Shown: positions 1-8,344, counted from the first letter of the stretch. The stretch is DNA of 35,520 bases from Ruminococcus sp. YRD2003 (GCA_900109435.1 FNZT01000021.1:1-35520), one strand, 5' to 3'. Numbers and translations are program-made. The notes: generated by a model from the letters alone, not told the origin.

Positions 1-231
1 AAATGATGATACAGCATGCTTCGGTGGAATCTCCACCAGTATATGAATATGATCCGGACATGCTTCTGCCTCAAGCAGATTTACTCCGTACCAGTTGCAG
101 AGTTGCCTCAGCATCTGTCCTATCTCACACCTCTTTTCCCCGTAGAATACTTTCCTTCGATATTTCGGGGCAAACACTATATGATACTTGCAATTCCACT
201 TTGAATGTGATAAACTATGTATGTCATTCAC
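1..231 (-). CDS. tnpA: IS200/IS605-family transposase TnpA, N-terminal part (runs off left edge)
   Basis: Translating the minus strand from a GTG at 231 gives 77 uninterrupted residues up to the window edge. The start is set by a strong ribosome binding site (AAAGGAGG, about 243-250) 9-10 nt upstream. Residues about 9-31 match the conserved Y1 transposase opening (HSKWNCKYHIVFAPKYRR). The HUH metal-binding pair is visible as PDHIHILVE near residues 59-67. The family (single-strand Y1 HUH transposase, about 140-155 aa) excises and inserts the element as single-stranded DNA; the catalytic tyrosine lies in the C-terminal half, which is outside the window here. The protein is therefore cut by the window, not visibly mutated. 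No tnpB is seen beside it, which favours an IS200-type element. Confidence 0.93.
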   Translation of the reverse strand, partial: MNDIHSLSHSKWNCKYHIVFAPKYRRKVFYGEKRCEIGQMLRQLCNWYGVNLLEAEACPDHIHILVEIPPKHAVSSF

Positions 232-242
232 TTTGTGATGAC

Positions 243-300
243 CTCCTTTTGATTATTCTTTTGCAGTTGGTAGCCGCAAATATATTGTAATCAAAAGGAG
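243..300 (-). promoter_or_regulatory. Inverted repeat sequestering the IS200-like tnpA ribosome binding site
   Basis: Perfect 13-bp arms at 243-255 and 288-300 (CTCCTTTTGATTA and its complement) are separated by 32 nt. On the minus strand the AAAGGAG of the tnpA Shine-Dalgarno sequence forms the 3' arm of this stem, so a transcript entering from outside would bury its own start site. Shine-Dalgarno sequestration is established for IS200 in enterobacteria; here it is inferred from the fold only. The same structure may also be the element's left-end hairpin. Confidence 0.55.
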
Positions 301-320
301 TTTTTCTTTCAAGTCTTATA

Positions 321-328
321 GCTATAAG
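321..328. repeat. IS66 target-site duplication, left copy
   Basis: The octamer GCTATAAG directly abuts the left terminal repeat and recurs at 2804-2811 directly after the right one. An 8-bp duplication is the hallmark of IS66 insertion. It is also the right half of a perfect 14-bp palindrome, CTTATAGCTATAAG (315-328), which shows that the element landed in a palindromic target. Confidence 0.95.
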
Positions 329-350
329 GTAAGCGTCAAATAAACGACGT
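329..350 (+). repeat. IS66 left terminal inverted repeat
   Basis: The first 17 bases (GTAAGCGTCAAATAAAC) are identical to the inverted right end at 2787-2803, and 20 of 22 match overall. The GTAAGCG start is typical of IS66-family ends. Confidence 0.95.
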
Positions 351-374
351 ATTCCTCAAAGAATGAATCTGGTG

Positions 375-434
375 TATAATAAAGTCTAAGCAGCTCCATA
401 GACTAAATTAGAGTATCTAAAATAGTCTATGGAG
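375..434 (+). promoter_or_regulatory. IS66 leader: possible -10 box, inverted repeat and direct repeat
   Basis: A TATAAT lies at 375-380, but no convincing -35 box was found at the right distance. Downstream, 12-bp perfect inverted arms (394-405 and 423-434) enclose 17 nt, and the 12-mer GACTAAATTAGA occurs twice as a direct repeat (401-412 and 442-453) just ahead of tnpA. The position suggests a transposase-binding or autoregulatory site; the function is inferred. Confidence 0.4.
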
Positions 435-471
435 TAAACTGGACTAAATTAGACATAGGAGGAATACGGAA

Positions 472-789
472 TTGAAAACAACGACAGCTATTACCACTGT
501 CAAGCGAGATGTACAGCTGCAGGAATGGACGGAGCAGATCAAAGCACAGCAGGAAAGTGGTATGACCGTAACAGCGTACTGTGCTCAGAACGGGATCAAT
601 ATTAAGACATATTACTACCGTCTTCGTAAAGTTCGGGAGCAGTGTTTGGAATCTGAACCGGCAATAGTGCCTGTAGCTGTTCCAAGAGCGACATCTGATA
701 TTCGTATTGAGAAGAATGGCTTGCAAATATCACTTCCGTCAGATATTTCAGCAGATACTTTGCTTGCATTAGTACATGAATTATGCTGA
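472..789 (+). CDS. tnpA: IS66 accessory protein TnpA (helix-turn-helix)
   Basis: This 105-residue protein is of the normal size for IS66 TnpA. It has an N-terminal helix-turn-helix-like segment around residues 17-50 (WTEQIKAQQESGMTVTAYCA, then a GINIKTYYYRLR recognition stretch). The start is a TTG at 472, chosen because TAGGAGG at 456-462 lies 9 nt upstream; the 5' side offers no better codon. In IS66 elements TnpA and TnpB are both needed for transposition alongside the DDE protein TnpC, although their exact biochemical roles are unsettled. Its end overlaps the tnpB start by 7 bp, which implies translational coupling. Confidence 0.93.
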   Translation: MKTTTAITTVKRDVQLQEWTEQIKAQQESGMTVTAYCAQNGINIKTYYYRLRKVREQCLESEPAIVPVAVPRATSDIRIEKNGLQISLPSDISADTLLALVHELC

Positions 790-1139
790 ATGATCTGTCA
801 TTAGATAAGCAGGTATATATCGTCACAGGGTATACAGATCTGAGGCGTTCAATAGACGGACTTGCAATGATAATAAAAGCACAGTTACAGCTTGATCCGT
901 ATAGTACGGCGTTGTTTTTGTTCTGTGGCAGACGCTGCGACCGCATTAAAGGACTTCTATGGGAAGGTGACGGATTTCTGCTTTTGTATAAGCGTCTTGA
1001 CAACGGAAGATTCCAATGGCCGCGTAATGAAACAGAAGCTTTACTGCTCACACCACAGCAGACACGATGGCTTCTTGAAGGCTTAAAAATAGAACAGCCT
1101 AAAGCAATCCGTGAAGGGAAACCGAGCATATTGTATTAA
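783..1139 (+). CDS. tnpB: IS66 accessory protein TnpB (Orf2-like)
   Basis: At 118 residues this matches the usual length of IS66 TnpB (PF05717 type). The family-specific sequences are easy to see: YTDLRRSIDGLA near residues 17-28, FLFCGRRCDRIKGLLWEGDG around 46-65, and a C-terminal PSILY tail. The ATG overlaps the last 7 bp of tnpA and has only a weak ribosome binding site, so expression by translational coupling from tnpA is likely. The protein is required for IS66 transposition but its role is not established. No frameshift or truncation is visible. Confidence 0.95.
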   Translation: MLNDLSLDKQVYIVTGYTDLRRSIDGLAMIIKAQLQLDPYSTALFLFCGRRCDRIKGLLWEGDGFLLLYKRLDNGRFQWPRNETEALLLTPQQTRWLLEGLKIEQPKAIREGKPSILY

Positions 1140-1158
1140 GAAAATTCTGCGATATTTC

Positions 1159-1187
1159 TTGATTTTTCGGCAGTTTTATGGTATAAT
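1159..1187 (+). promoter_or_regulatory. Promoter for tnpC
   Basis: TTGATT (1159-1164), a 17-nt spacer and a perfect TATAAT (1182-1187) lie in the 83-bp gap between tnpB and tnpC. This would give the DDE transposase its own transcript. The call is based on consensus match only. Confidence 0.6.
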
Positions 1188-1222
1188 ATATATATATCAT
1201 AAAACGAAGGTCGGTGTGCAGT

Positions 1223-2734
1223 ATGTCTGAGCAGAATACAATAAATAATGATATATCATTGGCTCAGGAAAATGCTGCGCTCCGTAATAAAGTTACAGTG
1301 CTTGAAGAACAGCTTTCTCTTATGCAGGAACAGCTTGCATGGCTGAAGAAACAGGTATTCGGAAGAAAAACTGAACAAACTTCTGTAATCATGGGAAATG
1401 ATACGCAGCTTTCATTCTTTCCTGTAAATGATGATAAGAACGATCCTGTTGCTGATAATACTACAACTGTTACTGAGCATAAACGTAAGAAAAAGCGCAC
1501 TCATGACGACTGGATGAGCGAATTACCTGTCGAAGAAGTATTACATAAAGAAGACGCTCCTAAATGTGATAAATGCGGCTTTGATATGACGGAGATCGGT
1601 GAGGATAAATACGATGAACTGATATACACTCCTGCTAAATTTCATATCCGCCGTCACATAGTAAAGGTATACAAGTGTATCAAGTGCGGTACAGCTCCTG
1701 AAGTAAGCACAGAACCATGCAATATCAGACGTGCTGAACATCCTGAGCTTATGATACCGGGAAGCTATTGTTCTCCTGAGCTCCTCGCTCATATTATTTA
1801 TGAGAAGTTCTGCAAGGCAGTACCACTGCACAGGCAGGAGAAAGACTTCAAATCCAAAGGCATCCCATTACTTAAAGCAACTATGTCAAACTGGGTATGC
1901 TATGCAGCTGAGAAGTGGTGTGCTCCAATAGTGCGGAATATGAAAGAAAAGCTGTTATCAGAAAAGATCATCCATGCTGATGAAACAGTATTTCAGGTGC
2001 TGCACGAAGAAGGCAGAAAAGCAACGACCGACTCAAGAATGTGGGTATACTGCAATGGAAAGATCAATGACCGCAGTAATATCATTTTTGATTATCACCC
2101 TACAAGAAAAAGTGAAAATGCAGTCAGATTTCTTGGAAAATTTGATGGTTTCCTTGTATGTGACGGTTATGCAGCATACAATGCACTGCAAAAGGCAAAG
2201 AGATGCGGCTGTCTCACCCATGTCAGAAGATATTGGGTAAACGCTCTGCCAAAAGAAAAATCAGCATACGAAACATCGGCAGCAGCTAAATGCGTAGATT
2301 TCTGCAACAGGATCTATCATGAAGAAAAACTGCTGACGGAACTTACAGCTGAAGAGAGATATGAGCAGCGTCTTGTAAAGATCAAGCCTTTACTTGATGC
2401 TTTCTTTGCATGGACTGAAGAGCTTCGGGTCAGCGGTAAGAACAAGCTTGTCGACGCAGTCAGATATACTCTCAATGAAAAGAAATATCTGTATACGTTC
2501 CTTGAAGACGGAGATGTTCCCATCGATAACAACAGAGCTGAAAATGCTATCAGACCTTTCACCGTAGGTCGTAAAAACTGGCTCTTCAATAATACAGAAC
2601 GCGGTGCAAAATGCAGCGCCCTTTTGTACTCGATAATTTCAACAGCTCAGGCTAACGGTATGGACGTTGAAAAGTATCTGACCGACCTGTTTTCAAATCC
2701 GGCAGGTACGATACTTCTGCCATGGAATAATTGA
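1223..2734 (+). CDS. tnpC: IS66 DDE transposase TnpC
   Basis: This is the catalytic transposase of the element, 503 residues from the ATG at 1223. An in-frame GTG at 1214 is possible, but it sits only 3 nt after the GAAGG ribosome binding site, whereas 1223 is 12 nt away. An N-terminal leucine-rich coiled coil (about 12-45) is followed by a zinc-binding IS66 finger (C115/C118 and C152/C155) and then the DDE core. Likely catalytic residues are D253 (HADETVF), D314 (VCDGYAAYN) and E440 (NNRAENAIRPF). The C-terminal ISTAQANGMDVEKYL segment is the usual IS66 tail. The length and all motifs are complete, so the enzyme should be active. Confidence 0.97.
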   Translation: MSEQNTINNDISLAQENAALRNKVTVLEEQLSLMQEQLAWLKKQVFGRKTEQTSVIMGNDTQLSFFPVNDDKNDPVADNTTTVTEHKRKKKRTHDDWMSELPVEEVLHKEDAPKCDKCGFDMTEIGEDKYDELIYTPAKFHIRRHIVKVYKCIKCGTAPEVSTEPCNIRRAEHPELMIPGSYCSPELLAHIIYEKFCKAVPLHRQEKDFKSKGIPLLKATMSNWVCYAAEKWCAPIVRNMKEKLLSEKIIHADETVFQVLHEEGRKATTDSRMWVYCNGKINDRSNIIFDYHPTRKSENAVRFLGKFDGFLVCDGYAAYNALQKAKRCGCLTHVRRYWVNALPKEKSAYETSAAAKCVDFCNRIYHEEKLLTELTAEERYEQRLVKIKPLLDAFFAWTEELRVSGKNKLVDAVRYTLNEKKYLYTFLEDGDVPIDNNRAENAIRPFTVGRKNWLFNNTERGAKCSALLYSIISTAQANGMDVEKYLTDLFSNPAGTILLPWNN

Positions 2735-2741
2735 TAAAGTT

Positions 2742-2769
2742 TATCCTCGCCATCGGCGAGGATATTTTT
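2742..2769 (+). terminator. Rho-independent terminator of the IS66 transposase genes
   Basis: A 10-bp perfect stem (2742-2751 with 2755-2764) closes on a 3-nt loop and is followed by TTTTT. It begins 7 bp after the tnpC stop codon and lies inside the IS end. Confidence 0.88.
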
Positions 2770-2781
2770 ATATCTTATGGG

Positions 2782-2803
2782 ACGCGGTTTATTTGACGCT
2801 TAC
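2782..2803 (-). repeat. IS66 right terminal inverted repeat
   Basis: This is the inverted copy of 329-350, with two mismatches at positions 18-19. It is immediately followed by the second GCTATAAG. Confidence 0.95.
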
Positions 2804-2811
2804 GCTATAAG
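2804..2811. repeat. IS66 target-site duplication, right copy
   Basis: GCTATAAG is identical to 321-328 and abuts the right terminal repeat. Confidence 0.95.
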
Positions 2812-2821
2812 CTCTTTTGAA

Positions 2822-2844
2822 CCCCCGGCCTAGCCGGGGGTTTT
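2822..2844 (+). terminator. GC-rich terminator hairpin, better in the plus direction
   Basis: CCCCCGGC and GCCGGGGG arms enclose a 3-nt loop and are followed by TTTT on the plus strand. On the minus strand only two Ts follow, so in that direction it would act as a backup to the hairpin at 2857-2878. Its 8-bp arms are identical to those of the terminator at 35288-35306. Confidence 0.7.
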
Positions 2845-2852
2845 CATAATAC

Positions 2853-2878
2853 AAAAAACGCGGGCATATGCCCGCGTT
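2853..2878 (-). terminator. Terminator of the polysaccharide operon
   Basis: A perfect 22-bp palindrome (2857-2878, core GCGGGCATATGCCCGC) begins 5 bp beyond the galE stop codon. On the minus strand it is followed by a run of six Ts (2853-2858, partly in the stem). It is the first strong terminator seen after the promoter at about 28.8 kb. Confidence 0.9.
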
Positions 2879-2883
2879 CGTCA

Positions 2884-3906
2884 TTATTCTCTATAGCCGT
2901 TAGGATTGTTCTTCTGCCAGTTCCATGAATCACGACACATATCTTCGAGAGTTTTCTCAGCCTTCCAGCCAAGCACCTTAAGAGCTTTGTCCGCATTGGC
3001 GTAGAGCTCCGCGAGGTCTCCCTCTCGTCTCGGACCGTACACATGATTGACCTTGATGCCGTTCACGCGCTCGAAGGTCTCTACTATCTCAGTTACGCTG
3101 TAAGGAACGCCAGTTCCAAGGTTGAATATCTCACAGCATTTATCCTGTGCAAGAATATAATCGATAGCCTTAACGTGTCCCTTGGCTAGATCTACAACGT
3201 GAATGTAGTCGCGTTGGCACGTTCCGTCAGGAGTTGGATAGTCCTTGCCAAAAATAGTAAGGCACTCGCGCTTACCTACTGCGACCTGTGTAACGTAAGG
3301 CATGAGGTTGTTCGGGATACCTGTCGGATCCTCGCCTATCATTCCCGATTCGTGTGCTCCGATGGGGTTGAAGTAACGGAGGAGAATTACAGAAAGCTCC
3401 TTGTCAGCCTTTGCTGCGTCCTCAAGTATCTGCTCCATCATCGACTTCGTCCAGCCATAAGGGTTGCTGCAAGCTCCGCGGTTCATCGTTTCAACGAACG
3501 GAACCTTGTTCTCCTCACCATAAACTGTCGCACTCGATGAGAAAAGAATATTCTTGACGTTATATTCATTCATTACTTCCAGCAAAGACAAAGTTGTGTC
3601 GATGTTGTTGCGGTAATACATTATCGGCTTCTGAACCGACTCTCCGACTGCCTTGAGTCCAGCAAAGTGAATGACCGCATCGATTTTGTTGTTCGCAAAT
3701 ATCTTGCTTAGTGCTTCTGTATCTTTTACATCGCCCTTGTACAACGGTACATTTTTTCCTGTAATATCCTCAACTCGCTTGATTGCCTCAGGTGAGCTGT
3801 TTGAGTAGTTATCCGCTACAACAACATCGTATCCGGCATTAAGCAGTTCAGCTGCCGTGTGGGAGCCGATATAGCCTGCTCCACCTGCTAATAATATTGT
3901 TGACAT
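2884..3906 (-). CDS. galE: UDP-glucose 4-epimerase GalE
   Basis: GalE interconverts UDP-glucose and UDP-galactose in the cytoplasm, supplying galactose units for the polymer. At 340 aa it has the family's normal length. The extended-SDR hallmarks are present: the NAD-binding GGAGYIGSH (8-16), the SSSATVYG strand (123-130) with S124, and the catalytic pair Y150/K154 (YGWTK). The ATG at 3906 has GAGGAG 9 nt upstream. This is the last gene of the long operon, 62 bp after rfbC, and is directly followed by the operon terminator. Specificity for UDP-GlcNAc as well cannot be excluded from sequence alone. Confidence 0.95.
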   Translation of the reverse strand: MSTILLAGGAGYIGSHTAAELLNAGYDVVVADNYSNSSPEAIKRVEDITGKNVPLYKGDVKDTEALSKIFANNKIDAVIHFAGLKAVGESVQKPIMYYRNNIDTTLSLLEVMNEYNVKNILFSSSATVYGEENKVPFVETMNRGACSNPYGWTKSMMEQILEDAAKADKELSVILLRYFNPIGAHESGMIGEDPTGIPNNLMPYVTQVAVGKRECLTIFGKDYPTPDGTCQRDYIHVVDLAKGHVKAIDYILAQDKCCEIFNLGTGVPYSVTEIVETFERVNGIKVNHVYGPRREGDLAELYANADKALKVLGWKAEKTLEDMCRDSWNWQKNNPNGYRE

Positions 3907-3941
3907 TTTATTGTGCTCCTCTCAATTATTTTAAACAAGTA

Positions 3942-3961
3942 CAGCCTCTTCTCAGAGGCTG
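3942..3961 (-). other. Intercistronic hairpin between rfbC and galE
   Basis: CAGCCTCT and AGAGGCTG arms (8 bp) close on a 4-nt loop. On the minus strand no T-tract follows, so it is more likely an RNA-processing or stability element, or a weak pause site, than a full terminator. Confidence 0.45.
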
Positions 3962-3968
3962 CAAAAAA

Positions 3969-4577
3969 TCAAAACTTAAATGTATCCTTGAAACCAAGCC
4001 ACTTCTGATCCTTGTCAGAAAGATTGAGCTTCGTTCCGTCTTCAAGAGTGTATCTCTCAGCACTCGCTGTGCCGTTGTATTCGCCAACAAGCTCAGGCCA
4101 CTCAATGCCAATCTCAGGGTCATTCCATGCTATACCACCCTCATCATTTGGGTGATAAAAGTCATCACACTTATAACAAAACTCGGCAAATTCGGAAAGG
4201 ACCAAAAATCCGTGAGCAAATCCTTTAGGAATTAAAAACTGTTTCTTATTCTCGTCAGTTAGTTCAACGCCATACCATTTACCAAAAGTTTTACTGTTTG
4301 ATCTTAAATCCACTGCTACATCAAATACTATTCCTCGAATCACTCTAACTAGTTTAGTCTGAGGAAAATGCTTTTGAAAATGAAGACCACGAAGCACACC
4401 TTTAGTAGAACCTGACTGATTATCCTGTACGAAAACAGTATCAATCCCTGCTTCTACCATATCGCGCTGGCTGTATGTTTCCATGAAATAGCCGCGGTTA
4501 TCGCCGTGAACTGCGGGAGTTATAACACAAAGTCCCTCGATGCCGCCGACGTTTTTCTCAACTGTTATCTGTCCCAT
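3969..4577 (-). CDS. rfbC: dTDP-4-dehydrorhamnose 3,5-epimerase RfbC
   Basis: This is the third enzyme of dTDP-L-rhamnose synthesis; it epimerises dTDP-4-keto-6-deoxyglucose at C3 and C5. The cupin-fold protein is 202 aa, close to the family's usual 180-200. The active-site signature is seen in VLRGLHFQ (61-68) with catalytic H66, and in the IPKGFAHGFLVL strand (116-127). The ATG at 4577 follows AAAGGAGA at 9 nt. It lies 1 bp after the rfbD stop, so the two are co-translated. The rfb genes run A-B-D-C in transcription order and all are intact. Confidence 0.95.
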   Translation of the reverse strand: MGQITVEKNVGGIEGLCVITPAVHGDNRGYFMETYSQRDMVEAGIDTVFVQDNQSGSTKGVLRGLHFQKHFPQTKLVRVIRGIVFDVAVDLRSNSKTFGKWYGVELTDENKKQFLIPKGFAHGFLVLSEFAEFCYKCDDFYHPNDEGGIAWNDPEIGIEWPELVGEYNGTASAERYTLEDGTKLNLSDKDQKWLGFKDTFKF

Positions 4578-4578
4578 A

Positions 4579-5466
4579 TCACTGAATCTCCTTTAAGTAA
4601 CGTGAAAGTGCATCCTGCCATGTCGGGAGTGGCTTGAAGCCGTTCTCAACGAGCTTTGACTTGTCAAGTCTGCTGTTGAACGGTCTTGAAGCCTTGGAAA
4701 GTCCGTACTCTGCCGTTGTTACGGGAGTTACCTTTGTGGACATTCCTGCCTGCTTGTATATCTCCACGGTGAAGTCATACCATGAGATATAACCGCCCTC
4801 GTTTGTCGCATGATAATAGCCGTACTTCTCAGTCTCAGCCATATCAACGAGCAGCCTCGAAAGGTCGAGCGTATATGTAGGGGTACCAATCTGGTCGCTG
4901 ACTACACGAACTTCGTCGTGAGTCTTGCCGACATTCACCATGGTCTTGATGAAGTTCTTACCGTTCACGCCGAATACCCACGCGATACGCACGATGAAAT
5001 ACTTATCAAGCGTATTTGCAACTGCAAGCTCGCCATCGAGCTTTGACTGTCCGTAGACATTCTGCGGAGCATAGTCCTTGCAGTCTGGCTTCCACGGCTC
5101 AGTGCCCTGACCGTTGAAAACGTAATCAGTGGAAATGTATATCATCTTGCAGCCGAGCTTCTTGCAAACGTTGGCGATATTCTGCGTACCGTCAACGTTG
5201 ATAGCCTTTACCTTAGGACGGTTCTCCTCGTCCTCGGCAGCGTCAACTGCCGTCCATGCAGCGCAGTGAACTACAACATCAGGCTTTACCTCAGATATTG
5301 CCTTCTCAACTGCTGCCGCATCGGTTATGTCGAGCTGTACATAGGGATAATCAGTAGGTACGGACTCCAGTATATCGGAGCCAACGCCCTCATATCCGCG
5401 CTTTGCGAGCTCGTCCATCACGTCGTGTCCGAGCTGTCCGCCTACGCCTGTTACGAATGCTTTCAT
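4579..5466 (-). CDS. rfbD: dTDP-4-dehydrorhamnose reductase RfbD
   Basis: RfbD performs the final NAD(P)H-dependent reduction giving dTDP-L-rhamnose. It is an SDR-type enzyme of 295 aa, with the nucleotide-binding TGVGGQLG (6-13), the ISTDYVFNG strand near residues 125-133, and the YGQSK catalytic pair just beyond. I start it at the ATG at 5466; a TTG directly before it (5469) touches the rfbB stop and has poorer spacing to the AGAGGTG ribosome binding site. It is tightly packed between rfbB and rfbC. Confidence 0.95.
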   Translation of the reverse strand: MKAFVTGVGGQLGHDVMDELAKRGYEGVGSDILESVPTDYPYVQLDITDAAAVEKAISEVKPDVVVHCAAWTAVDAAEDEENRPKVKAINVDGTQNIANVCKKLGCKMIYISTDYVFNGQGTEPWKPDCKDYAPQNVYGQSKLDGELAVANTLDKYFIVRIAWVFGVNGKNFIKTMVNVGKTHDEVRVVSDQIGTPTYTLDLSRLLVDMAETEKYGYYHATNEGGYISWYDFTVEIYKQAGMSTKVTPVTTAEYGLSKASRPFNSRLDKSKLVENGFKPLPTWQDALSRYLKEIQ

Positions 5467-5469
5467 CAA

Positions 5470-6498
5470 TCACACCTCTGCACGGTTTCCGTACATCTTC
5501 TCGTAGTAGTTCTGATACTCGCCGCTGATGATGGTCTCCCACCACTCGCGGTTCTCGAGGTACCACTTGATAGTCTTCTTTATGCCGTCCTCAAACTTTG
5601 TCTCTGGCAGCCAACCAAGCTCATTGTGTATCTTTGTCGGGTCGATAGCGTAACGCATATCGTGTCCCTTTCTGTCCTCAACATGAGTGATGAGGCTCTC
5701 GGGCTTGCCGAGCTCCTTGCAGATGAGCTTAACGATGTCGATGTTCTTCATCTCGTTGTGACCGCCGACATTGTAAACCTCGCCGACCTTGCCCTTGTGG
5801 ATGATAAGGTCAATTGCGCGGCAATGATCTTCAACGTAGAGCCAGTCGCGTACATTCAGACCTTCGCCGTAAACAGGGAGAGGCTTGTCTGCGAGAGCAT
5901 TTGCAATCATCAGAGGGATAAGCTTCTCAGGGAAGTGGTAAGGTCCGTAGTTGTTGGAACATCTTGAAATAGTCACAGGCAGACCATAGGTGCGGTGATA
6001 AGCCATTACGAGCAGATCAGCGCCAGCCTTGGACGAACTGTAGGGGCTGCTTGTGTGGATAGGCGTTGTCTCTGTGAAGAAAAGGTCAGGTCTGTCGAGC
6101 GGAAGGTCTCCGTAAACCTCGTCAGTAGATACCTGATGATATCTCTGGATGCCGTACTTGCGGCAAGCGTCCATGAGTACCTGTGTGCCGAGGATATTCG
6201 TCTGAAGGAATATCTCAGGATTCTCGATAGAACGGTCAACGTGCGACTCTGCTGCAAAGTTGACAACGATATCTGGCTTCTCCTCCTCGAAGAGCTTGTA
6301 CACGCCCTCGCGGTCGCAGATGTCGAGCTTCACAAAACGGAAGTTCGTGTTGTCCATCACGGGCGCAAGTGTTGAAAGATTGCCTGCATATGTGAGCTTG
6401 TCCAGACATACGATTCTGTAGTCGGGATATGTGTTCAGCATGTGAAACACGAAATTCGAGCCGATGAAGCCAGCTCCGCCTGTTACGATAATGGTCAT
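5470..6498 (-). CDS. rfbB: dTDP-glucose 4,6-dehydratase RfbB
   Basis: RfbB makes dTDP-4-keto-6-deoxyglucose, the second step towards dTDP-L-rhamnose. The 342-aa protein has [10 protein letters not shown] (6-15), the dehydratase-specific T125-D126-E127 triad (STDEVYGD) and the Y153/K157 pair (YSSSK), all at the expected positions. The ATG at 6498 has AAGGAGA 7 nt upstream. It is 11 bp downstream of rfbA. A 233-codon open frame on the opposite strand is a shadow caused by its higher GC content. Confidence 0.96.
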   Translation of the reverse strand: MTIIVTGGAGFIGSNFVFHMLNTYPDYRIVCLDKLTYAGNLSTLAPVMDNTNFRFVKLDICDREGVYKLFEEEKPDIVVNFAAESHVDRSIENPEIFLQTNILGTQVLMDACRKYGIQRYHQVSTDEVYGDLPLDRPDLFFTETTPIHTSSPYSSSKAGADLLVMAYHRTYGLPVTISRCSNNYGPYHFPEKLIPLMIANALADKPLPVYGEGLNVRDWLYVEDHCRAIDLIIHKGKVGEVYNVGGHNEMKNIDIVKLICKELGKPESLITHVEDRKGHDMRYAIDPTKIHNELGWLPETKFEDGIKKTIKWYLENREWWETIISGEYQNYYEKMYGNRAEV

Positions 6499-6509
6499 AG
6501 CCTTTCTCC

Positions 6510-7397
6510 TTAATACTTTATTTTGCCCTCGGCAACCTTTTTAAGATGAGTGCCATAAGGTGATTTTCCGTACTTTTCAGCTGACTTCATAAGCCTTGCA
6601 TTGTCTATCCATCCGTTGATGAAAGCTATTTCCTCAGGAGCCGAAATCTCGATGCCTTGACGGTTCTGAACCATCTGAACAAAGTTTGTAGCTTCTGCAA
6701 GGCTGTCCATTGTGCCTGTATCAAGCCAAGCAAAACCGCGTCCAAGAAGCTGAACATCGAGGAGACTGTCGTGGAGATACATTTCGTTGAGAGTTGTTAT
6801 TTCAAGCTCGCCGCGAGCGGAAGGCTTGACCTGATTAGCTCTTGCGCTTACTCCTGCGGGATAGAAGTAAAGACCTGTAACTGCATAATTACTCTTAGGA
6901 TTAGCAGGCTTTTCCTCGATTGAGAGTGCATGTCCGTTCTTGTCAAAATCGACAACTCCAAAGCGCTCCGGATCGGGAACATAATAACCGAAAACAGTTG
7001 CACGGCTTTTCTCTTCTGCATTCTTCTTGGCTGTACGTAGAATAGTACCGAAGCCATTACCGTAGAAAATATTGTCTCCAAGCACCATTGCACAAGCATC
7101 ATCACCTATGAACTCCTCACCCAGAATGAACGCCTGAGCCAGCCCATCAGGGCTGGGCTGTACCTTGTAGCTCATATTGATACCATACTGAGAACCGTCT
7201 CCGAGAAGTCTCTCGAAGTTCGGAAGATCAGTAGGTGTGGAGATAATGAGTATATCCTTGATACCTGCCAACATGAGTGTTGACAGCGGATAATATACCA
7301 TTGGCTTGTCGTACACAGGAAGCAACTGCTTCGATGTTACCATTGTCAATGGATAAAGTCTTGTGCCGGAACCGCCGGCCAGTATTATACCTTTCAT
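6510..7397 (-). CDS. rfbA: Glucose-1-phosphate thymidylyltransferase RfbA
   Basis: RfbA couples dTTP and glucose-1-phosphate to dTDP-glucose, the entry step to rhamnose. The protein is 295 aa from the ATG at 7397, chosen because GGGGGA lies about 6 nt upstream; a frame extending 4 codons further includes that ribosome binding site. The nucleotidyltransferase signature [11 protein letters not shown] (6-16) and the [12 protein letters not shown] motif (22-33) are exact. The [11 protein letters not shown] segment in the last third is typical of the family. It follows a low-GC glycosyltransferase gene, marking the switch to the better-conserved rhamnose module. Confidence 0.96.
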   Translation of the reverse strand: MKGIILAGGSGTRLYPLTMVTSKQLLPVYDKPMVYYPLSTLMLAGIKDILIISTPTDLPNFERLLGDGSQYGINMSYKVQPSPDGLAQAFILGEEFIGDDACAMVLGDNIFYGNGFGTILRTAKKNAEEKSRATVFGYYVPDPERFGVVDFDKNGHALSIEEKPANPKSNYAVTGLYFYPAGVSARANQVKPSARGELEITTLNEMYLHDSLLDVQLLGRGFAWLDTGTMDSLAEATNFVQMVQNRQGIEISAPEEIAFINGWIDNARLMKSAEKYGKSPYGTHLKKVAEGKIKY

Positions 7398-7417
7398 ACT
7401 ATCCCCCACTTTTTGAT

Positions 7418-8344
7418 TTATTTTATGTGAGATAAAACTCTAAATTTCGGATTACGGTACAGATTATTCCCCATAGTACCACATTTTTCTATTGAGACTC
7501 CATTTCTCCACAAAACAACAGGAAGTGATAGTTGATCTCGACTTGATTTTGATATTTGAAACTCGTTCCACCATTCATCAAATAATTCTTTGCTATCATC
7601 GCTGTGTAAATCAGTTGCAAACACGGTACATTCAAGCAATCCAAAGTGTCTGGGAAATCTCTCGCGCAAATACCTATTTACGTCATCTGTTATTCCTTGT
7701 GCATTTCCCTTTTTTAATGTCTGACAAGCAACAGCTTCTTGATAAATACAATCTCTAATAAAATGTGTATGCATTGCAAATCCAACAGAATCATCTATCA
7801 CATTAACTAGTCCAGACATATCTGAAATAACCTGGACATTTCCATCAATATATATGGAATAATCATACTCTTCAAAGAATTCATGTGGATGCATCTTCAA
7901 ATATCGATTTTTTTGAACATCATTCAAATGACTTAATGAATCAGGAATTGGACGTATTTCCCAAATATCAGATTTGATATTCTGATTCGTATACATTACA
8001 TAAGTTATATTTGGATTTAGCGTAAATCTTGGCTCACTGCCACAATCATATTTTCCAGAAATACAGGTATATACAACGATTTTCTTATCAAATCGCATAA
8101 ACAAGCACCTATCTGCTTTTTCATTATTCCATCCCAATTCATTGACTGTACTAGGGTAGGTATCAACATTGTATAACTTCAAATACTTGCGCTTAAGTCT
8201 TATAAAGCCTAATGAAGATTTAAACCGTTTATAATCCACCCTACTCTTTCTCAAATATTTTTTTTCATTCTCTTTGGCAATCAAATACTCATAGTTACAT
8301 TTTTCTAAATCACGAATTAATAATATCTCATTATTTGTATACAT
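7418..8344 (-). CDS. DUF616-type glycosyltransferase
   Basis: The protein of about 308 aa resembles the DUF616 / TOD1-MUCI70 glycosyltransferase-like family. Visible features are [11 protein letters not shown] at the start of the domain (about residue 90), [10 protein letters not shown] with an acidic sugar-nucleotide binding motif, and a downstream [13 protein letters not shown] segment. There is no signal peptide or clear membrane segment, so it is probably cytoplasmic and acts on a lipid-linked glycan. The frame opens at 8356, but that ATG overlaps the GAGG ribosome binding site, so the ATG at 8344 (or 8347) is preferred. The DNA is AT-rich compared with rfbA next to it. Which sugar it adds is unknown; its position between ugd and rfbA does not settle this. 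Confidence 0.75.
   Translation of the reverse strand: MYTNNEILLIRDLEKCNYEYLIAKENEKKYLRKSRVDYKRFKSSLGFIRLKRKYLKLYNVDTYPSTVNELGWNNEKADRCLFMRFDKKIVVYTCISGKYDCGSEPRFTLNPNITYVMYTNQNIKSDIWEIRPIPDSLSHLNDVQKNRYLKMHPHEFFEEYDYSIYIDGNVQVISDMSGLVNVIDDSVGFAMHTHFIRDCIYQEAVACQTLKKGNAQGITDDVNRYLRERFPRHFGLLECTVFATDLHSDDSKELFDEWWNEFQISKSSRDQLSLPVVLWRNGVSIEKCGTMGNNLYRNPKFRVLSHIK

Larger units (their letters stand above)
329..2803 (+). mobile_element. Complete IS66-family insertion sequence (2475 bp)
   Basis: The element is bounded by terminal inverted repeats that start GTAAGCGTCAAATAAAC, with 20 of 22 positions matching, and by an 8-bp direct duplication. It carries the canonical three-gene set tnpA-tnpB-tnpC, all intact and in order on the plus strand, plus a promoter ahead of tnpC and a terminator just inside the right end. 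All features needed for transposition appear intact. It sits 18 bp from the terminator pair that closes the polysaccharide operon, so it did not interrupt that operon. Confidence 0.97.

Noticed and set aside
3..290. 95-codon plus-strand frame at the left edge
   Set aside because: Antisense shadow of the IS200-like transposase, whose minus-strand protein has unmistakable HUH motifs.
602..1129. 175-codon minus-strand frame within the IS66 element
   Set aside because: Antisense to tnpA and tnpB, with no family features; the sense-strand genes are certain.
5266..5967. 233-codon open frame on the plus strand opposite rfbB and rfbD
   Set aside because: It lies wholly antisense to two well-identified genes, has no ribosome binding site or recognisable motif, and is explained by codon bias of the opposite strand.
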